Shown one piece after another: positions 1 through 11,299 of a DNA stretch of 64,000 nucleotides. This DNA comes from Coenobita brevimanus (lineage: Eukaryota; Arthropoda; Malacostraca; Decapoda; Coenobitidae). A program made the position numbers and the translations under genes. The stretch spans positions 35,866,546-35,930,545 of the forward strand of contig CM064715.1 in the NCBI GenBank assembly GCA_032717465.1, written 5' to 3'. Under the pieces are notes generated by a model. That model saw nothing but the letters and a program-made list of their open reading frames with translations. It had not been told where the DNA came from and made no database searches. Each line of letters starts with the position of its first letter. The first letter of the stretch is position 1.

Positions 1-563
1 TATGGATTTTAGCAATAGATAATGGGAGAAAGACAAGATACACAGAAAACACATCTATTTTAGGGGAAACTGATAAACCTTTATTTTTACACACATTCCC
101 TAACTAACATGTGCTGCTTAAAAAGTGTATGTCTGTGGTTTACTATGTATGTACACTATCTAGGTGTCAGATGAACTGAAGTTCCTGGTAGATTTGCACT
201 GCAGCTTCACACACTCCGCCAAGGTTTCCATCTCTCCAACCACACGAAGATGTTCCCTTTTCTCTTGCCCGAGGTGACTGGTTGCGGGACGCTGCTGCCC
301 CACACACTCGCTCGGCCTCACCTCCTCCGTGCCAGGGTTGCCAGATGTCCTCAGACGACACCACCCCTCACCACGCTGGCCTCGACTGAGAATCTTGTCG
401 AGATACACGAGAGTTAGATAAACTCTGTGAAGGCAGAGGTGCTCTGGAGAGAACTAATTCACTGCTCCAACTTTATCTCACTCCGCAATTAGTCCCATTG
501 CAAAAGTGAAAGTAAGATTTTCTGTTTCACCTGTAGGATCAAGGAGCGGCTTTCCAAGGAATT
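1..563. other. Unassigned sequence
   Basis: I see no coding region, tRNA-like box, tandem array or transposon end here. Short open frames on the minus strand around 160-408 have no recognisable domain. Confidence 0.4.
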
Positions 564-583
564 CTATCTATCTATCTATCTAT
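564..583. repeat. (CTAT)n microsatellite at a LINE 3' end
   Basis: A short CTAT run directly abuts the 3' end of the minus-strand LINE to its right. On the minus strand the element reads into GATA repeats. The same terminal sequence next to simple repeats recurs near 4232 and 14054, so this tract is probably the LINE tail rather than an independent locus. Confidence 0.8.
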
Positions 584-1900
584 TGTCAGATGCCTAAATC
601 CTGTTCAGGGTGGCCACAAACAAATCGCCTCCATGTCGCCCTGTTCCCCACCATTTCACTGCCCTGCCCCCAACTCACACACCCCTCTCTCATATACCTC
701 TCCACCCCATCCCTCCATCTCATCCTCGGCCTCCACCTCACTGACATACACTCTCTTCATCAGTCTTTCACCCTTCATCCTCTCCACATGGCCAAACGAC
801 CTCAGTGTATTCCTCCTAATGCTTCCTATCACATCCACATCCACACCAAAACACTCCTTTATATCCTCATTTGTCAGATTGTCTCTCCATGTGACTCCAC
901 AGGCTTCTCTTAAATAACTCATTTCCACTGCTCTCACTCTTGACTTGTGCCCTTCCAACAACGTCCAAGCTTCACTTCCATACGTTAGAGTTGGTATCAC
1001 AATACTGTCATGGAGTAACTTTTTCACTTCCATGCTCACTTCCCTGTTTCTTATCACTGCTTTCAAGGAACCAGCAACGTTTCTTCCCTGCTGCACCCTT
1101 TCAAGCACTTCACCCTCCAAGCCTCCATCCTTACTTAACACACTACTCAAGTACTTAATCATACTCACGTTTTCCAATTCCTCACCATCCAACCTCGCTG
1201 TACATTCACTGACTTCACCTCTCTCAAAGACCATCACTTTACTCTTCCCTACATTCACCTTTAGATTCCGTTTCTTACACACTCTCCCAAACTCATCCAC
1301 CAAGCCTTGCAGTTCCCCTTCGTCTTCACTCAACGACACAGTATCATCTGCAAACAACAGTACAGGGAGTTTCCAAACACTACCCTCTCTCACCAGGGCC
1401 ACTCCAACATCCACTACCCTACCCTGTACCTTTTTTATTACCCCATCCATGTTCAGATTGAACAACCATTGAGACATGACACATCCCTGTTTCAACCCAA
1501 CCTTCAATGAGAAAAATTCACTCAGTTCACCATCCACACGCACTGAAGCCTTAGCACCATCATACATACTCTTCACAGCATTCAACAACTTCCCATCCAC
1601 TCCATATATTCTTAATATTTTCCACAATCCTTGTCTATCCACCCTGTCATATGCTTTCTCCAAATCCATGAAAGCCACATAGAACTTCTTTCCCTTCCCT
1701 AGAAACTTTTCCACTAAAGATCTAAGAATGAATATCTAATCTACACAACCTCTTCCCTTCCTAAAGTCTCCCTGCTCTTCTCCAACTAATTCCTCTGTTA
1801 TTTCCCTAACTCTGTCAATAAGTATCCTACCATACACTTTTCCTATTAAACTAGGAAGACAAATGCCCCTATGATTACCACACACTTCTTTTTCCCCTTT
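584..1900 (-). pseudogene. RTE-like LINE reverse transcriptase, 3' half, decayed
   Basis: A 352-codon open frame (1714-656) encodes the palm and thumb of a non-LTR reverse transcriptase. It has an AFMDLEKAYDRV segment, a GLKQGCVMS segment and the catalytic FADDT box, followed by the C-terminal FGHVERM region typical of RTE-like elements. Upstream, 1715-1900 still encodes a recognisable GKVYGRILIDRVREI segment, but stops and a frame change separate it from the open frame. No endonuclease domain remains, so the copy is 5' truncated. The 3' end is at about 584, next to a CTAT run. RTE assignment is by recall of motifs; the LINE identity is secure, the clade less so. Confidence 0.85.
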
Positions 1901-2410
1901 TTCAAGGAATTCGCTACACTAAATCCCTTTGGCACCTATTGGTATTCCACTGCTGCCACCAATATGTATCAGCTTGTTGGAACCCCACAGCTGACCACCA
2001 ATATGTATCAGCTTAGGCGTGACTCCACTAAGTTCCAAGCAGGGCATCAATTTATGTAATGTTCCCACTGGTTGGAAATCACTAATTCCCAGCTGGCACT
2101 CCCGAATGTCTCTCTCTGCAACAGATGGCGGGAGTCGGTGTAGATCCTGTATTAGAGGAACGGTAGTGAGTGCAGGTGACAGAAACTGGAGCAGATTGTG
2201 CTTTTTATCCCCTCTTTTCTCGCCACGGAAATATACAACTGCGACAAGAGTTCAGAGCAGTACGTCTCTCCTTTACCAGAGCTGAAAGTGACCTCCTGCA
2301 GGTGCCTGGCCTCCCCACTGGGAGTGGCCTGAGATCAGCAATTTCTTTGAGGTGCCACTCCACAGACAACTGCGATTTGTACATGGGTAGAAGTAAGTTA
2401 CAACTCTACC
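1901..2410. other. Unassigned sequence with a short direct repeat
   Basis: The motif CCAATATGTATCAGCTT occurs twice, at about 1959 and 1999. An AATAAA box lies near 2430. I recognise no coding domain. Confidence 0.4.
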
Positions 2411-2689
2411 ATGCACATTATACACCTCAATAAAGTAGTATTAATTATATTAAAGTATACCAACGGAGTATATGTGTTTCCCCAAGACTTAAACGTATAT
2501 ACAATTCATATTCTTCTATCGCCTTCCTTTACCCTCATGTGTATTCGAAAAGTGCTGACTTTCGTGGGTCTGGCGCTCATCTTATTCCCACACCATGCTT
2601 ATACTAAAGTGGCATTTGGATGTTCATCTCAACACTACAACACATTTTCTCTAAATATGAATAAACACTATGTGTATAGTAGCGAGAGA

Positions 2690-3182
2690 CTCATTTCTAA
2701 TGTGGGAATTATGTCAGCACCAGAACAAGCAAAGAAGGCACTGGACAAAGTCAAAAGCCACCTCTGGTACCTCAGTGAGGACTTGGCTCCACTTGCCATG
2801 TATTCCGACAAAGTGTCTGCTGAGGAAATGCTGAAAAATATGACCACAGCATTGCCGAGGTAGAAGGGTCTGCGCCATTTGAACATGAAGATGATTGATA
2901 AGGCATGAGATCTGAGAATCTCTAAGTTTGTCACCCAGATGTCAAAAAATCTCTTCCAGTGTTTGAAGCTGGATACTCCGTCAAGCATCAATGACCTCTG
3001 CCCCATTTATGATGGTATTCCCCACCTCAATGTGGTTAATAACACTGCTGAGCAGGCAGTCAACTGGCAATGGACTACAACAGTGGTCTAACGAAGAATG
3101 AAGAAGAACGACAGCTGATCTTCCATGCTGTGCAGCACCACAGAGCCCTCTATGACTCGACCAAAAAATCTCACATGTAATA
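2690..3182 (+). pseudogene. Degenerate coding remnant, possibly transposon-associated
   Basis: The end of a 150-codon frame (2411-2863) encodes a segment with SHLWYLSEDLAPLAMYSD. After a TAG, other frames continue with a VVNNTAEQAV segment and then an acidic TKNEEERQLIFHAVQHHRA segment that ends in TAA near 3180. Together they resemble the C-terminal part of a widespread uncharacterised arthropod protein family that has a VVND-AERGV-like motif and is often multicopy. I infer a decayed copy of such a gene, with at least one stop and one or two frame changes. The N-terminal 90 codons of the open frame (2411-2690) look non-coding. No promoter or introns can be identified. Confidence 0.4.
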
Positions 3183-3469
3183 AACTGATTATGCTTGTTG
3201 TATACCGGTAGCTCAAAAATATTGTTTCATTTTGTACCACGTTGCTTATTTGTACCCTTCTTCACCATACCCTTCACGTACTCAGATCAGTTAGATTTAC
3301 AGAATGCAGGGGTAGTGAGGCACGACTTTGCATTGATATGCATTGGTAAAAAAAACTAAATTTTTGCTTGAATGCTTTGTTTGTAAAATGGAAACGATTG
3401 CATACTTTGCCCACCAAAATATCCAATTTTGATTTTTTTTCCTCTATAAGTGCTGAACACCCTAACATA

Positions 3470-3472
<3 letters not shown>

Positions 3473-3516
<44 letters not shown>
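3473..3516. repeat. (TA)n tract 1 of a four-tract block
   Basis: About 22 TA units with no interruption. On its right lies the 3' end of a minus-strand SINE copy, so the tract can be read as that SINE's simple-sequence tail. Confidence 0.95.
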
Positions 3517-3518
<2 letters not shown>

Positions 3519-3812
3519 GTGACCGACTCTGGGCATAGGCTTCACAGCCTGCTTTCAAGGCCCAGCAGTCCTCCTAAGTAATGCACACCTCTACATGCCA
3601 CCACTTCGGCGCTAACACCCACCGTCCATACTGAATACATGCTAGGGCTGTATACATGCTAGGGCTGTATACATGCTAGGGCTGTCTCATACAGGACTGG
3701 TGTATTGGTATTAGTGGGGGTATTTTTACGACATGTCGGCGGGTCTTCTGGTAGGTCAGTAAAGTCTGATTTTATGAAATTCAAATCCTTTTAAACTGTT
3801 ACCTGCCCCAGC

Positions 3813-3815
<3 letters not shown>
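3517..3815 (-). mobile_element. SINE-1 copy a (tRNA-like, body shared with two other copies)
   Basis: Read on the minus strand, this shares its body with copies at 4322-4645 and 26022-26394. Landmarks in order are a CTGGGGCAGG-type T-arm remnant, GAATTTCATAA, ACATGTAAAAATACCCCC, GTCCTGTATGAGACAGCCC, TAGCATGTATTCAGTATGGACGG, and a 3' region ending at GAGTCGGTCACATTATATA. The tRNA-like head is truncated where the neighbouring (TA)n begins. The motif ATACATGCTAGGGCTGT (plus strand) is present three times in a row at 3636-3690, a 17-bp triplication absent from the other copies. Confidence 0.8.

Positions 3816-3885
<70 letters not shown>
3816..3885. repeat. (TA)n tract 2
   Basis: About 35 TA units between the truncated head of SINE-1 copy a and the LINE tail to its right. 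Confidence 0.95.
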
Positions 3886-3887
<2 letters not shown>

Positions 3888-4235
3888 AGTTATTTAAGAG
3901 GAACCTGTGGAGTCACATGGAGAGACAGGCTGAGGAATGAGGATATAAAGGAGCGTTGTGGTGTGGATGTAGATGTGATAGGAAGGGTTATGAGAAACAC
4001 ACTGAGGTGGTTTGGCCATGTGGAGAGGATGGAGGGTGAAAAACTGACGAAGAGAGTGTGAGTGAGGTGGAGGGGGAAGAGGGAGGGGGAGGCCGAGGAT
4101 GAGATGGAGGGATGGGGTGGAGATGTATATGAGAGAGGGGGTGTGAGGTGGGAGCAGGGGAGTGAAATGGCGGGGGACAGGGCGACTTGGAGGCGATTTG
4201 TTTGTGGCCACCCCAAACGGGATTGAGGCGTCTGG

Positions 4236-4238
<3 letters not shown>
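3886..4238 (+). pseudogene. RTE-like LINE 3' end, short fragment
   Basis: The plus-strand frame reads through YLRGTCGVTWRD and WFGHVERMEGEKLTKRV. It is closely similar to the C-terminus of the minus-strand LINE at 584-1900 and continues into the same 3' untranslated region (DRATWRRFVCGHPK when translated). It ends at GGCGTCTGGCAATA, where a long (TA)n starts. Only about 350 bp of a multi-kilobase element is present, so it is strongly 5' truncated. Plus-strand continuity of the family motif shows that the overlapping minus-strand open frames are not genes. Confidence 0.85.

Positions 4239-4321
<83 letters not shown>
4239..4321. repeat. (TA)n tract 3
   Basis: About 41 TA units that begin exactly at the end of the LINE tail. 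Confidence 0.95.
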
Positions 4322-4324
<3 letters not shown>

Positions 4325-4642
4325 TCAAACGTTAGAAAAGTAGCCTTCAGTCCTAAAGGACCCCCTTTCAACTCCCCCCCTGCAGCAGGGAACAGTTTAT
4401 GGATCTGAATTTCATAAAACGTAGACTTTCCTGATCAACGAGAAGATCCACCAACATGTAAAAATACCCCCACTAACGCCAGTATGCCAGTCCTGTATGA
4501 GAAAGCCCTAGCATGTATTCAGTATGGACGGCAGGTGTTAGCGCTGAAGTGGTGACATGTGAAGATGTAGGAGGACTACTGGGTATTGGGAATATGCCCT
4601 AGGGATAAGCCCTAAAGCCTTTGTGCAGAGATGGACACATTA

Positions 4643-4645
<3 letters not shown>
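4322..4645 (+). mobile_element. SINE-1 copy b
   Basis: This has the same body as copies a and c, in the plus orientation: GGGAACAGTTTATGGAT, GAATTTCATAAAACG, ACATGTAAAAATACCCCC, CAGTCCTGTATGAGA and TAGCATGTATTCAGTATGG, then a 3' segment CTTTGTGCAGAGATGGACAC leading into (TA)n. The tRNA-like head (4322-4390) is present but degenerate compared with copy c; box B has decayed to a C-rich stretch. Confidence 0.8.

Positions 4646-4730
<85 letters not shown>
4646..4730. repeat. (TA)n tract 4
   Basis: About 42 TA units at the 3' end of SINE-1 copy b. Confidence 0.95.
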
Positions 4731-4733
<3 letters not shown>

Positions 4734-5049
4734 AGGCTGCTTCCTCTCAAAGAGGGGGGTATCTGAGCCAGGACGACATACTCCCAGTTTACTTAATCAC
4801 ACATACACACACACATTTACTCATATTATAGCCCCAGAGGGAGAAGGGACAGATCCTCACTGCACCACATTGCACGAGGTAACTTGTGCAGTACAATCAG
4901 TGACATCAGCAGCAGGGCCCGACAGCAGAGCTTGTTTACCCTGGCCACGTCAAAATAGGCCCATCCCTTTACTCGCGCCAGACCTGATCATCTAATCAAA
5001 CCAAATGCAGGAGAATATCCCCTCGGGACCACACCGCTATTTACTGATT
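4731..5049. other. Unassigned sequence
   Basis: A short ACACAC run lies at about 4801-4815. The rest is unique-looking and I recognise nothing coding. Confidence 0.4.
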
Positions 5050-7760
5050 CACAGTTTTTCTCCAGTCATCCCTATGATGAGCAGCTACTCTTCCTTGCTC
5101 TACAGACATCTCTGTCTCATCTAATGCTCACTTCACACTGTCCATCCATCCTATTCGTGGTCTTGCTCTAAGCCTTACATCCCTCACATCCGATCCACTT
5201 ATACTTTTCACCAGTCACTTTTCATCCATTCTCTCCATATGCCCAAACCATTGCAACACTCTCTGCTCAGCTTGATCAGCCATCTCACGCTCAGCTCCAG
5301 TTCTCCTTCGTGCTTCATCATTTCTCACTCGATTCATGCGTATCACTCCACACATACTCCTCAAACACCTCATTTCCATTGCATTCAAACTCTTTCCCTC
5401 ATCTACTCCCATAATCCATGTTTCAGGCCCATATAATGTAGTCGGTACCACTACACCCTCATACAGCCTTCTCTTTACTTTCATTCTAATTGAACAACAT
5501 CTAAACACTTTTTTCATTTCTTCCAGCACCTTTCCTGCTTCATTCATTCTAAACTTCACTTCTGCATCTATTCTTTCATTCACAGCAACATGTGACCTTA
5601 AACACTGAAAATGCTCTATCTTCTCACGCAACTCACCATTCAGAACTCTATTTCATTCTCCTACCATTTACCAACCTCTTACTTCATCACTTTACTCTTA
5701 TTCTTACTCTCAATTTCCTCCTTTCACACACCCTTCCAAAGTCACCTACCAACTGTCTCAATCTCACCCCCGAATCAGCTACCAGTCCAGTATTACCTGC
5801 AGACAATAGTTGATTCAGGTTCCACTCTCAACCATTACCTTTCACCAGACACAAACCTACATCTAACACTCTCGTATTCTCCTCCCTTACAACACCATCC
5901 ATGTAATTATTAAACAACTAAGGCGACATCACACATCCCTGCCGCAGCCCCACTGTCATAGGAAGCCTATCACTGACAGTATTTCCCACTCTTACACGCG
6001 CTCTATTATTTACGGTACATACAAACTTTTCACTCCTCTTAACAACCTACCATCAAGTCTCTACAATCTCAAAATAGTCCACAAAGCATCCTACCATCAA
6101 GTCTTTGCAATCTCAAAATAGTCCACAAACATCCTTATCAACTATCATAAGCTTTCTCTAAATCCATGAACGCCCAAAACACATCCTTACCTTTCTCCAA
6201 ATATTTTTCACACACCTGTCTCATATCATCCACGCATCCCTTCCCTCTCCTAAAACCACACTACTCATCGCCAATCGCTTCCTATGTACCTTCTCCAACT
6301 CTCTTAATCAACACTCCACCATATACCTTACCTACAACACTCAGTAGACTTATGCCTTTGAAACTAGTACATTCATACTTATCACCATTACCTTTATACA
6401 GCGGAACCACACACGTACTTACCCAGTTAAATGGCACCATACCACTCACAAAACACACATTCTGCAATCTTACTAACCACTCAACAGTGGTCGCTTCACC
6501 ACCTTTCAAACATCCCACAGAACACCCATCCATACCTGCAGCTTTCCCTGCTTTCATCTCCTTTACTGACTCCTGCAGTTCACTGTGATCAAAGAATCAT
6601 TCAACTCTTCCAACACATTTATACTCTGCACCCTTCCATCTGCAACAATCTCAGCCTTCTTTTCCTCCTCTACATTTAACAATTTTTCAAAATACTCTGC
6701 CCATCTCTTCCTTACTGCACCCATCTCAACATCCTTCCACTCTCTGCTTTTACTCGCTCTTCCCTCCCAGACTCTCCCTTCCCAGACTCTCCCATTTGCA
6801 CCCTCTTCACCACCTTCAAGAGCATTTTCTTATTCTTTTGAAAATTCTCAGTCAACAGCCTACCCTACCATTCATCTTCTGCCACTTTAACATCAGGCAC
6901 AGCCCTTCTCGCCCTATTCCTCTTTTCCTTATACCTCTCTATGACACCTCATCCTTCCTCAGCAGCCACACTTCATATGCACGATTCTTCTCAGCTACAG
7001 CCATACCTACTTCCTCGCTCCACCATTGACTTCCGCTTCTTACACCACCACTCACTCGTCTCACACCATACACGTCATTCGCATGCCCCACCACAGCACT
7101 CGTAAACAACTGCCATTCCTCCTCCACTTCGCCATTTTCTTGATCTTTCACTGCATTCCACTCATCTTTCAACTTCTGATATTCTGTCATTTTGTCTCTT
7201 GTATCCAACTCACTTTCAAAACTTCCCTGCCACATCTAACTGTCCTAACTCTCATCCACCTCATACCTACTCTCAACTTTCTATCCACCAGGTAGTGGTC
7301 AGACATACCTCCATTCTCCCCTCTCAATACTCTCACATCCAACAATCTTCCCTTTACATTCCTGGGCACAACCACATTGTCCATCAGTGCTCAATCAACA
7401 AACCTTCCACCCACCTGTCTCACCCATATATACTTATAAATATCTTTCATCTCAAACTGGATATTTCCAATCACCATCTCTCGCTCAACGCACATCCCTA
7501 TCAATCGTTTCCCATTTTCATTTCTTCCAGACACACCATGCATACCAACTACGCCTTCAAATGCTACATTTCCCACTCTGTCCTTCAGATCTCCCATCAT
7601 TACCACATTCACATTTGCTCCGAAACTCTGCAGACACTCATCAACATCATTCCAGAAGGACTCCCTCTCTTCTTCATCCTTTTCAGTACCAGGCATATGC
7701 ACTCACAGATACAACTCTCGTCCAAATTTCCCTTTCAGCCACATCAGTCTAGATGACACC
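5050..7760 (-). pseudogene. RTE-like LINE with endonuclease and reverse transcriptase, heavily decayed
   Basis: In minus-strand order: an apurinic-type endonuclease region (about 7760-7391) with the MMGDLKDRVGN box and YKYIWVRQVGGRFVD; a continuation at 7384-6939 with GGMSDHYLVDRKLR and GSQWWSEEVGMAV; the start of the reverse transcriptase at 6557-6282 with MKAGKAAGMDG, VVPLYKGNGDK and SVVGKVYGGVLIKRV; and the C-terminal part at 5631-5060 with LQWFGHMERMDEK followed by an RARPRIGWMDSVK-like tail. Many frame changes and stops separate these pieces. The catalytic FADD box has become SAGN (plus strand about 5781-5806), so the enzyme is dead. A 40-bp stretch is tandemly duplicated at about 6048-6128. 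The order and near-complete length identify a LINE rather than a host gene. Confidence 0.85.
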
Positions 7761-7779
7761 TCCTTCCATTCAGTTACAT

Positions 7780-8230
7780 TGCTGTATATACATATGTACA
7801 TCGAATTGTCCCCACTGGAGGATGATCCCTTCCCTGCCAGTGGGGAGTGGCCATCCGGGTCTCACCCTGGCAGGGCAACCTCCTACCAATATGCAAAATT
7901 TTGTGTTCCTTTGTTAAAAACTATGGCCATGAATAACGACTTTGCTGGGATCCCCTTGAACCACTCGTTCCCTCATGAGGGCCCACTGTCGGCGGTTCCT
8001 CTCTCGCTAAAACGTGTCTGGGGTGAACATCTATCAAACATTCAAAATTTCATGCACTTTGGTTAAAAACCATGACCATGCTCAGCGACACTGACCATTC
8101 CTAATAGATTTGGGTGGGATATTTGGGGTCCGCCGCCTCCGTGGGGGTAGTCCCTCGGGGATCTCTCGCTACATGAAAGGTCCAGGAGGAGTCTATTACA
8201 ATGCAAAATTTCGTTTTCCTATTCTTCTAA
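7780..8230. repeat. Degenerate ~150-bp tandem repeat, three units
   Basis: The core GCAAAATTT followed by a TTGTTAAAAACTATGGCCATG-like segment recurs at about 7893, 8041 and 8197. The intervening segments also match loosely (CTCTCGCTAAAACG against CTCTCGCTACATG). Open frames here carry no domain. Confidence 0.55.
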
Positions 8231-8304
8231 GACTTGGACTTTATTACCGTCCACATTTACCAAGGCAGAACAATAATGTTTTTGCTTTACTCTGTGTGTA
8301 TGTC

Positions 8305-8305
<1 letters not shown>

Positions 8306-8353
<48 letters not shown>
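8306..8353. repeat. (GT)n microsatellite
   Basis: About 24 GT units between two degenerate tandem-repeat blocks. Confidence 0.95.
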
Positions 8354-8355
<2 letters not shown>

Positions 8356-8389
8356 CTATTCCCATTATATGTCTTGAACGGCTTAAGTA

Positions 8390-8600
8390 TCAGCATGAAA
8401 CCTTCAGGGTATCAAGATATGGCCAGAATCTTGGATGAGTTCGAAAAAAGGCAGTCGGAGTCAAGGTCAAGGTCACCATTGTGGCTGCCAAAGATCAACT
8501 AGTTTTTATCGCAAGCCTGTAGCACCAATGGATTTCATGAAAGGTTTGAGCTGTCAACATGAAACATTCAAGGTATCAAGATATGACCAAAATCTTCGGG
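8390..8600. repeat. Direct repeat of ~164-bp period with AGGTCA motifs
   Basis: GGTATCAAGATATG occurs at about 8408 and again at about 8572, each preceded by CATGAAAC and followed by CCARAATCTT. Between them lies TCAAGGTCAAGGTCA, two adjacent AGGTCA half-sites. Confidence 0.65.
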
Positions 8601-8735
8601 CCCCCCCGGGGGCAGACGCCCCCCGCCACCCCCCATTGGGGGGCGGCCCCCTGGCCTTCACGGAGGTGGCGCCGCCCCCTGCCTCCCCCCGGTGGTGGCG
8701 TTACCATCCATCCCCCCGGGGAGGCCGAGCTTGCA
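8597..8735. repeat. Very GC-rich block with C-runs and short inverted repeats
   Basis: This stretch of about 140 bp is far more GC-rich than its AT-rich surroundings. It contains several runs of 5-7 C, and a CCCCCC-ATT-GGGGGG inverted repeat near 8630. The minus strand has four or more G-runs, giving G-quadruplex potential. I see no coding domain. Confidence 0.6.
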
Positions 8736-9593
8736 ACCTTGCCAAGAGCGATTAGCATTCGGCTCCTGAATGCTTTTCTTTCATTCTTCAAGGAAATACA
8801 GTGACTCAGTGAGTGAGTGAGGGAGGAGGTGAGCCACCCATGTAGGGACAAATGCAATATTTTACCGCCCCTAAGGGTGAGGAAAAAAGACAAAACACAG
8901 TAGGGATGAACTGAAGGAACAAAAGACATCAAGGAAAAAGTGAGATTGAAGGAAGAAAAGAAATGAGAACAGACAAAGAGAGAGGGAGAGGTAGGGAGGT
9001 AAGAGGGAGGTAAGGAGAAAAGGAGGGAGACAGAGATCTGTGTTAAGGAAGGAATGATAATAAAACAGCATTTATAGAAGTTCGCGGTCACTCGTCCACG
9101 AGATAAGGACACCCATCAGTACTTCATCTTACACATTTTTCTCCCCTTCATTCAACTTCGGAATGATATGTGGTAGTGAATGGGTTATTGAAATCTGTAC
9201 AACATCTAACACATTCAGTTCGAAAAATCATCCCTAAGTTGAATAAGAATTTGTGGTAGTTGCAATGAACTACCGTAATGCAGGCAGCACAACTGATGCT
9301 GACACACATCAAGTATATACAGTAAAAAAAAAAAAATACAATTTCATAAAACGTTTGAAAATGAAGGGATTGTCAGGGTGTAAAAAAAAAAAAAAAAAGT
9401 ACAAGATCGAAGTACCGGTAGTAAACGCACCTGTAACATTAGTCATAATCCTTTTTCTTAAGTCTTAAATACCATATTTTGTTGCATTACATGGCTAAGT
9501 AATAGTTTTACCTTACACATGGCTTTTTTCATTTAAAGCATATTATGCTCGAAGAATTTTTATACCACAGTGGTACTTGCTGGGGTTAAAAAA
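8736..9593. other. Unassigned A/GA-rich sequence with two poly(A) runs
   Basis: Purine-rich on the plus strand at 8800-9060. Poly(A) runs occur at about 9325-9336 and 9382-9398. I recognise no gene. Confidence 0.4.
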
Positions 9594-10025
<432 letters not shown>

Positions 10026-10029
10026 ACCA

Positions 10030-10560
10030 CAACACACACAGGTTGACATCTCGTCCTACCTTTTGACCAGTTGTTCTCAATATCAGATCACTTCGTCCTT
10101 CTTACCCTGATCATTTTCAATTGATCTGAATCAGATAACTTTTAAGATTGACTTTACCTATGTGCCTTGACCATTGATCTATTGTTTGAAAAATAAATAG
10201 GTCACCTCTTTGGCTGATATTCAGCCTGTCCACCAAGTTTGATCTAAATCAGCTCGAAACTGATTTACTCATAGACACAAAGGTCGAAATTAGCCCTTAC
10301 CCTGTGACCTTGATTTTTCACTGACTGCTTTCAAATTCAACCTCCATCTTTCTTTCTTTATCCTCAACTTTTTCGCCAAATTTGGTTTAATCGGATCAAA
10401 GCCGTTTAAGTTAACCTTGCCATATGACTTCGACATCTGACCTGTTTTCTGAAAATTATGTCAACCCCTTGGATGACCCTCAGTTCATTCGTAAAATTTG
10501 GTTAAAATATGATCAAACTGTTTGAGGGAGCTATTACACTGAAACTCCATCCCTTATTTC
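10030..10560. repeat. Degenerate tandem repeat with TGACCTTGA-type motifs
   Basis: The motif CCAAGTTTGATCTAAATCAG (10230) is echoed at about 10374 (GCCAAATTTGGTTTAATCGG) and 10491 (GTAAAATTTGGTTAAAATAT). Each copy is followed by GATCAAA-like sequence and by a TGACCTTGA or TGACTTCGA box. Spacing is irregular (about 117-143 bp), so this is an old array. Confidence 0.5.
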
Positions 10561-10856
10561 TGTCATACTCGTTTAGCTCGGTCCTTTACTGACTTACATA
10601 GTCAGTGAGTAATAAAAAAGGGCGTTGAGAGGCTTGTCAGTGTCTTAAAATAAAGAACCTAACGTATCATCTGCTTGACGGGTTAATCAGACTGCTGAGA
10701 AGAAAGAAAACAGTAAATAAAAAGGAATAGAAGAAGGAGGGAGGAGCACAACGGTAATGAATGGGAGAAAATGATAAAAGGTAGGAGGAAATGTGAACTG
10801 AACGAGGGAGTAACTGAGTTTGATGCAGCAGTCTAAGGGAAAAGGAATAGAAAATA

Positions 10857-10899
<43 letters not shown>

Positions 10900-11290
10900 G
10901 ATCAGATACACGGTAAATAAGTGGTTAAAGACAAAGGTGCACATGAGAGAAAGGTGAAAGTATGCTTGTAGATAGAACTATGCAGGTAAGTTCATTAGTA
11001 AGTCTATGTGAGGACCAATTGTTCATATGTGTCGGTGGGAGATCTGCAGGAATGTGCCAGGTGTGGGGCGATTTAGGGGGGGGGGTGAGCTGATGAGGGC
11101 TACAGGGATGGTAAGGGATAGGAGGATTGGTACAGGTTTGGGCAAGAGGAAGCTTAAGTTGGAGGTAGGAGGTAGGAAAGAACTAGGGGGAGAGGGGAAG
11201 GTAGGTAAGAGTCAGAGGGGGCGTAAGTGAGGGTAAGGAAGCTGTTAGGAGTTAAAACGAGAATAGGACTATTTGATAAGTTAGTTTGTA
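10561..11290. repeat. (GA)n microsatellite in unassigned sequence
   Basis: About 20 GA units lie at 10859-10898. The flanks are purine-rich with a G-run near 11076. I see no gene. Confidence 0.6.
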
Positions 11291-11299
11291 GGGATCGTT

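Noticed and set aside
506..1714. Plus-strand open frames over the first LINE
   Set aside because: The minus strand encodes the conserved reverse transcriptase; the plus frames are its shadow.
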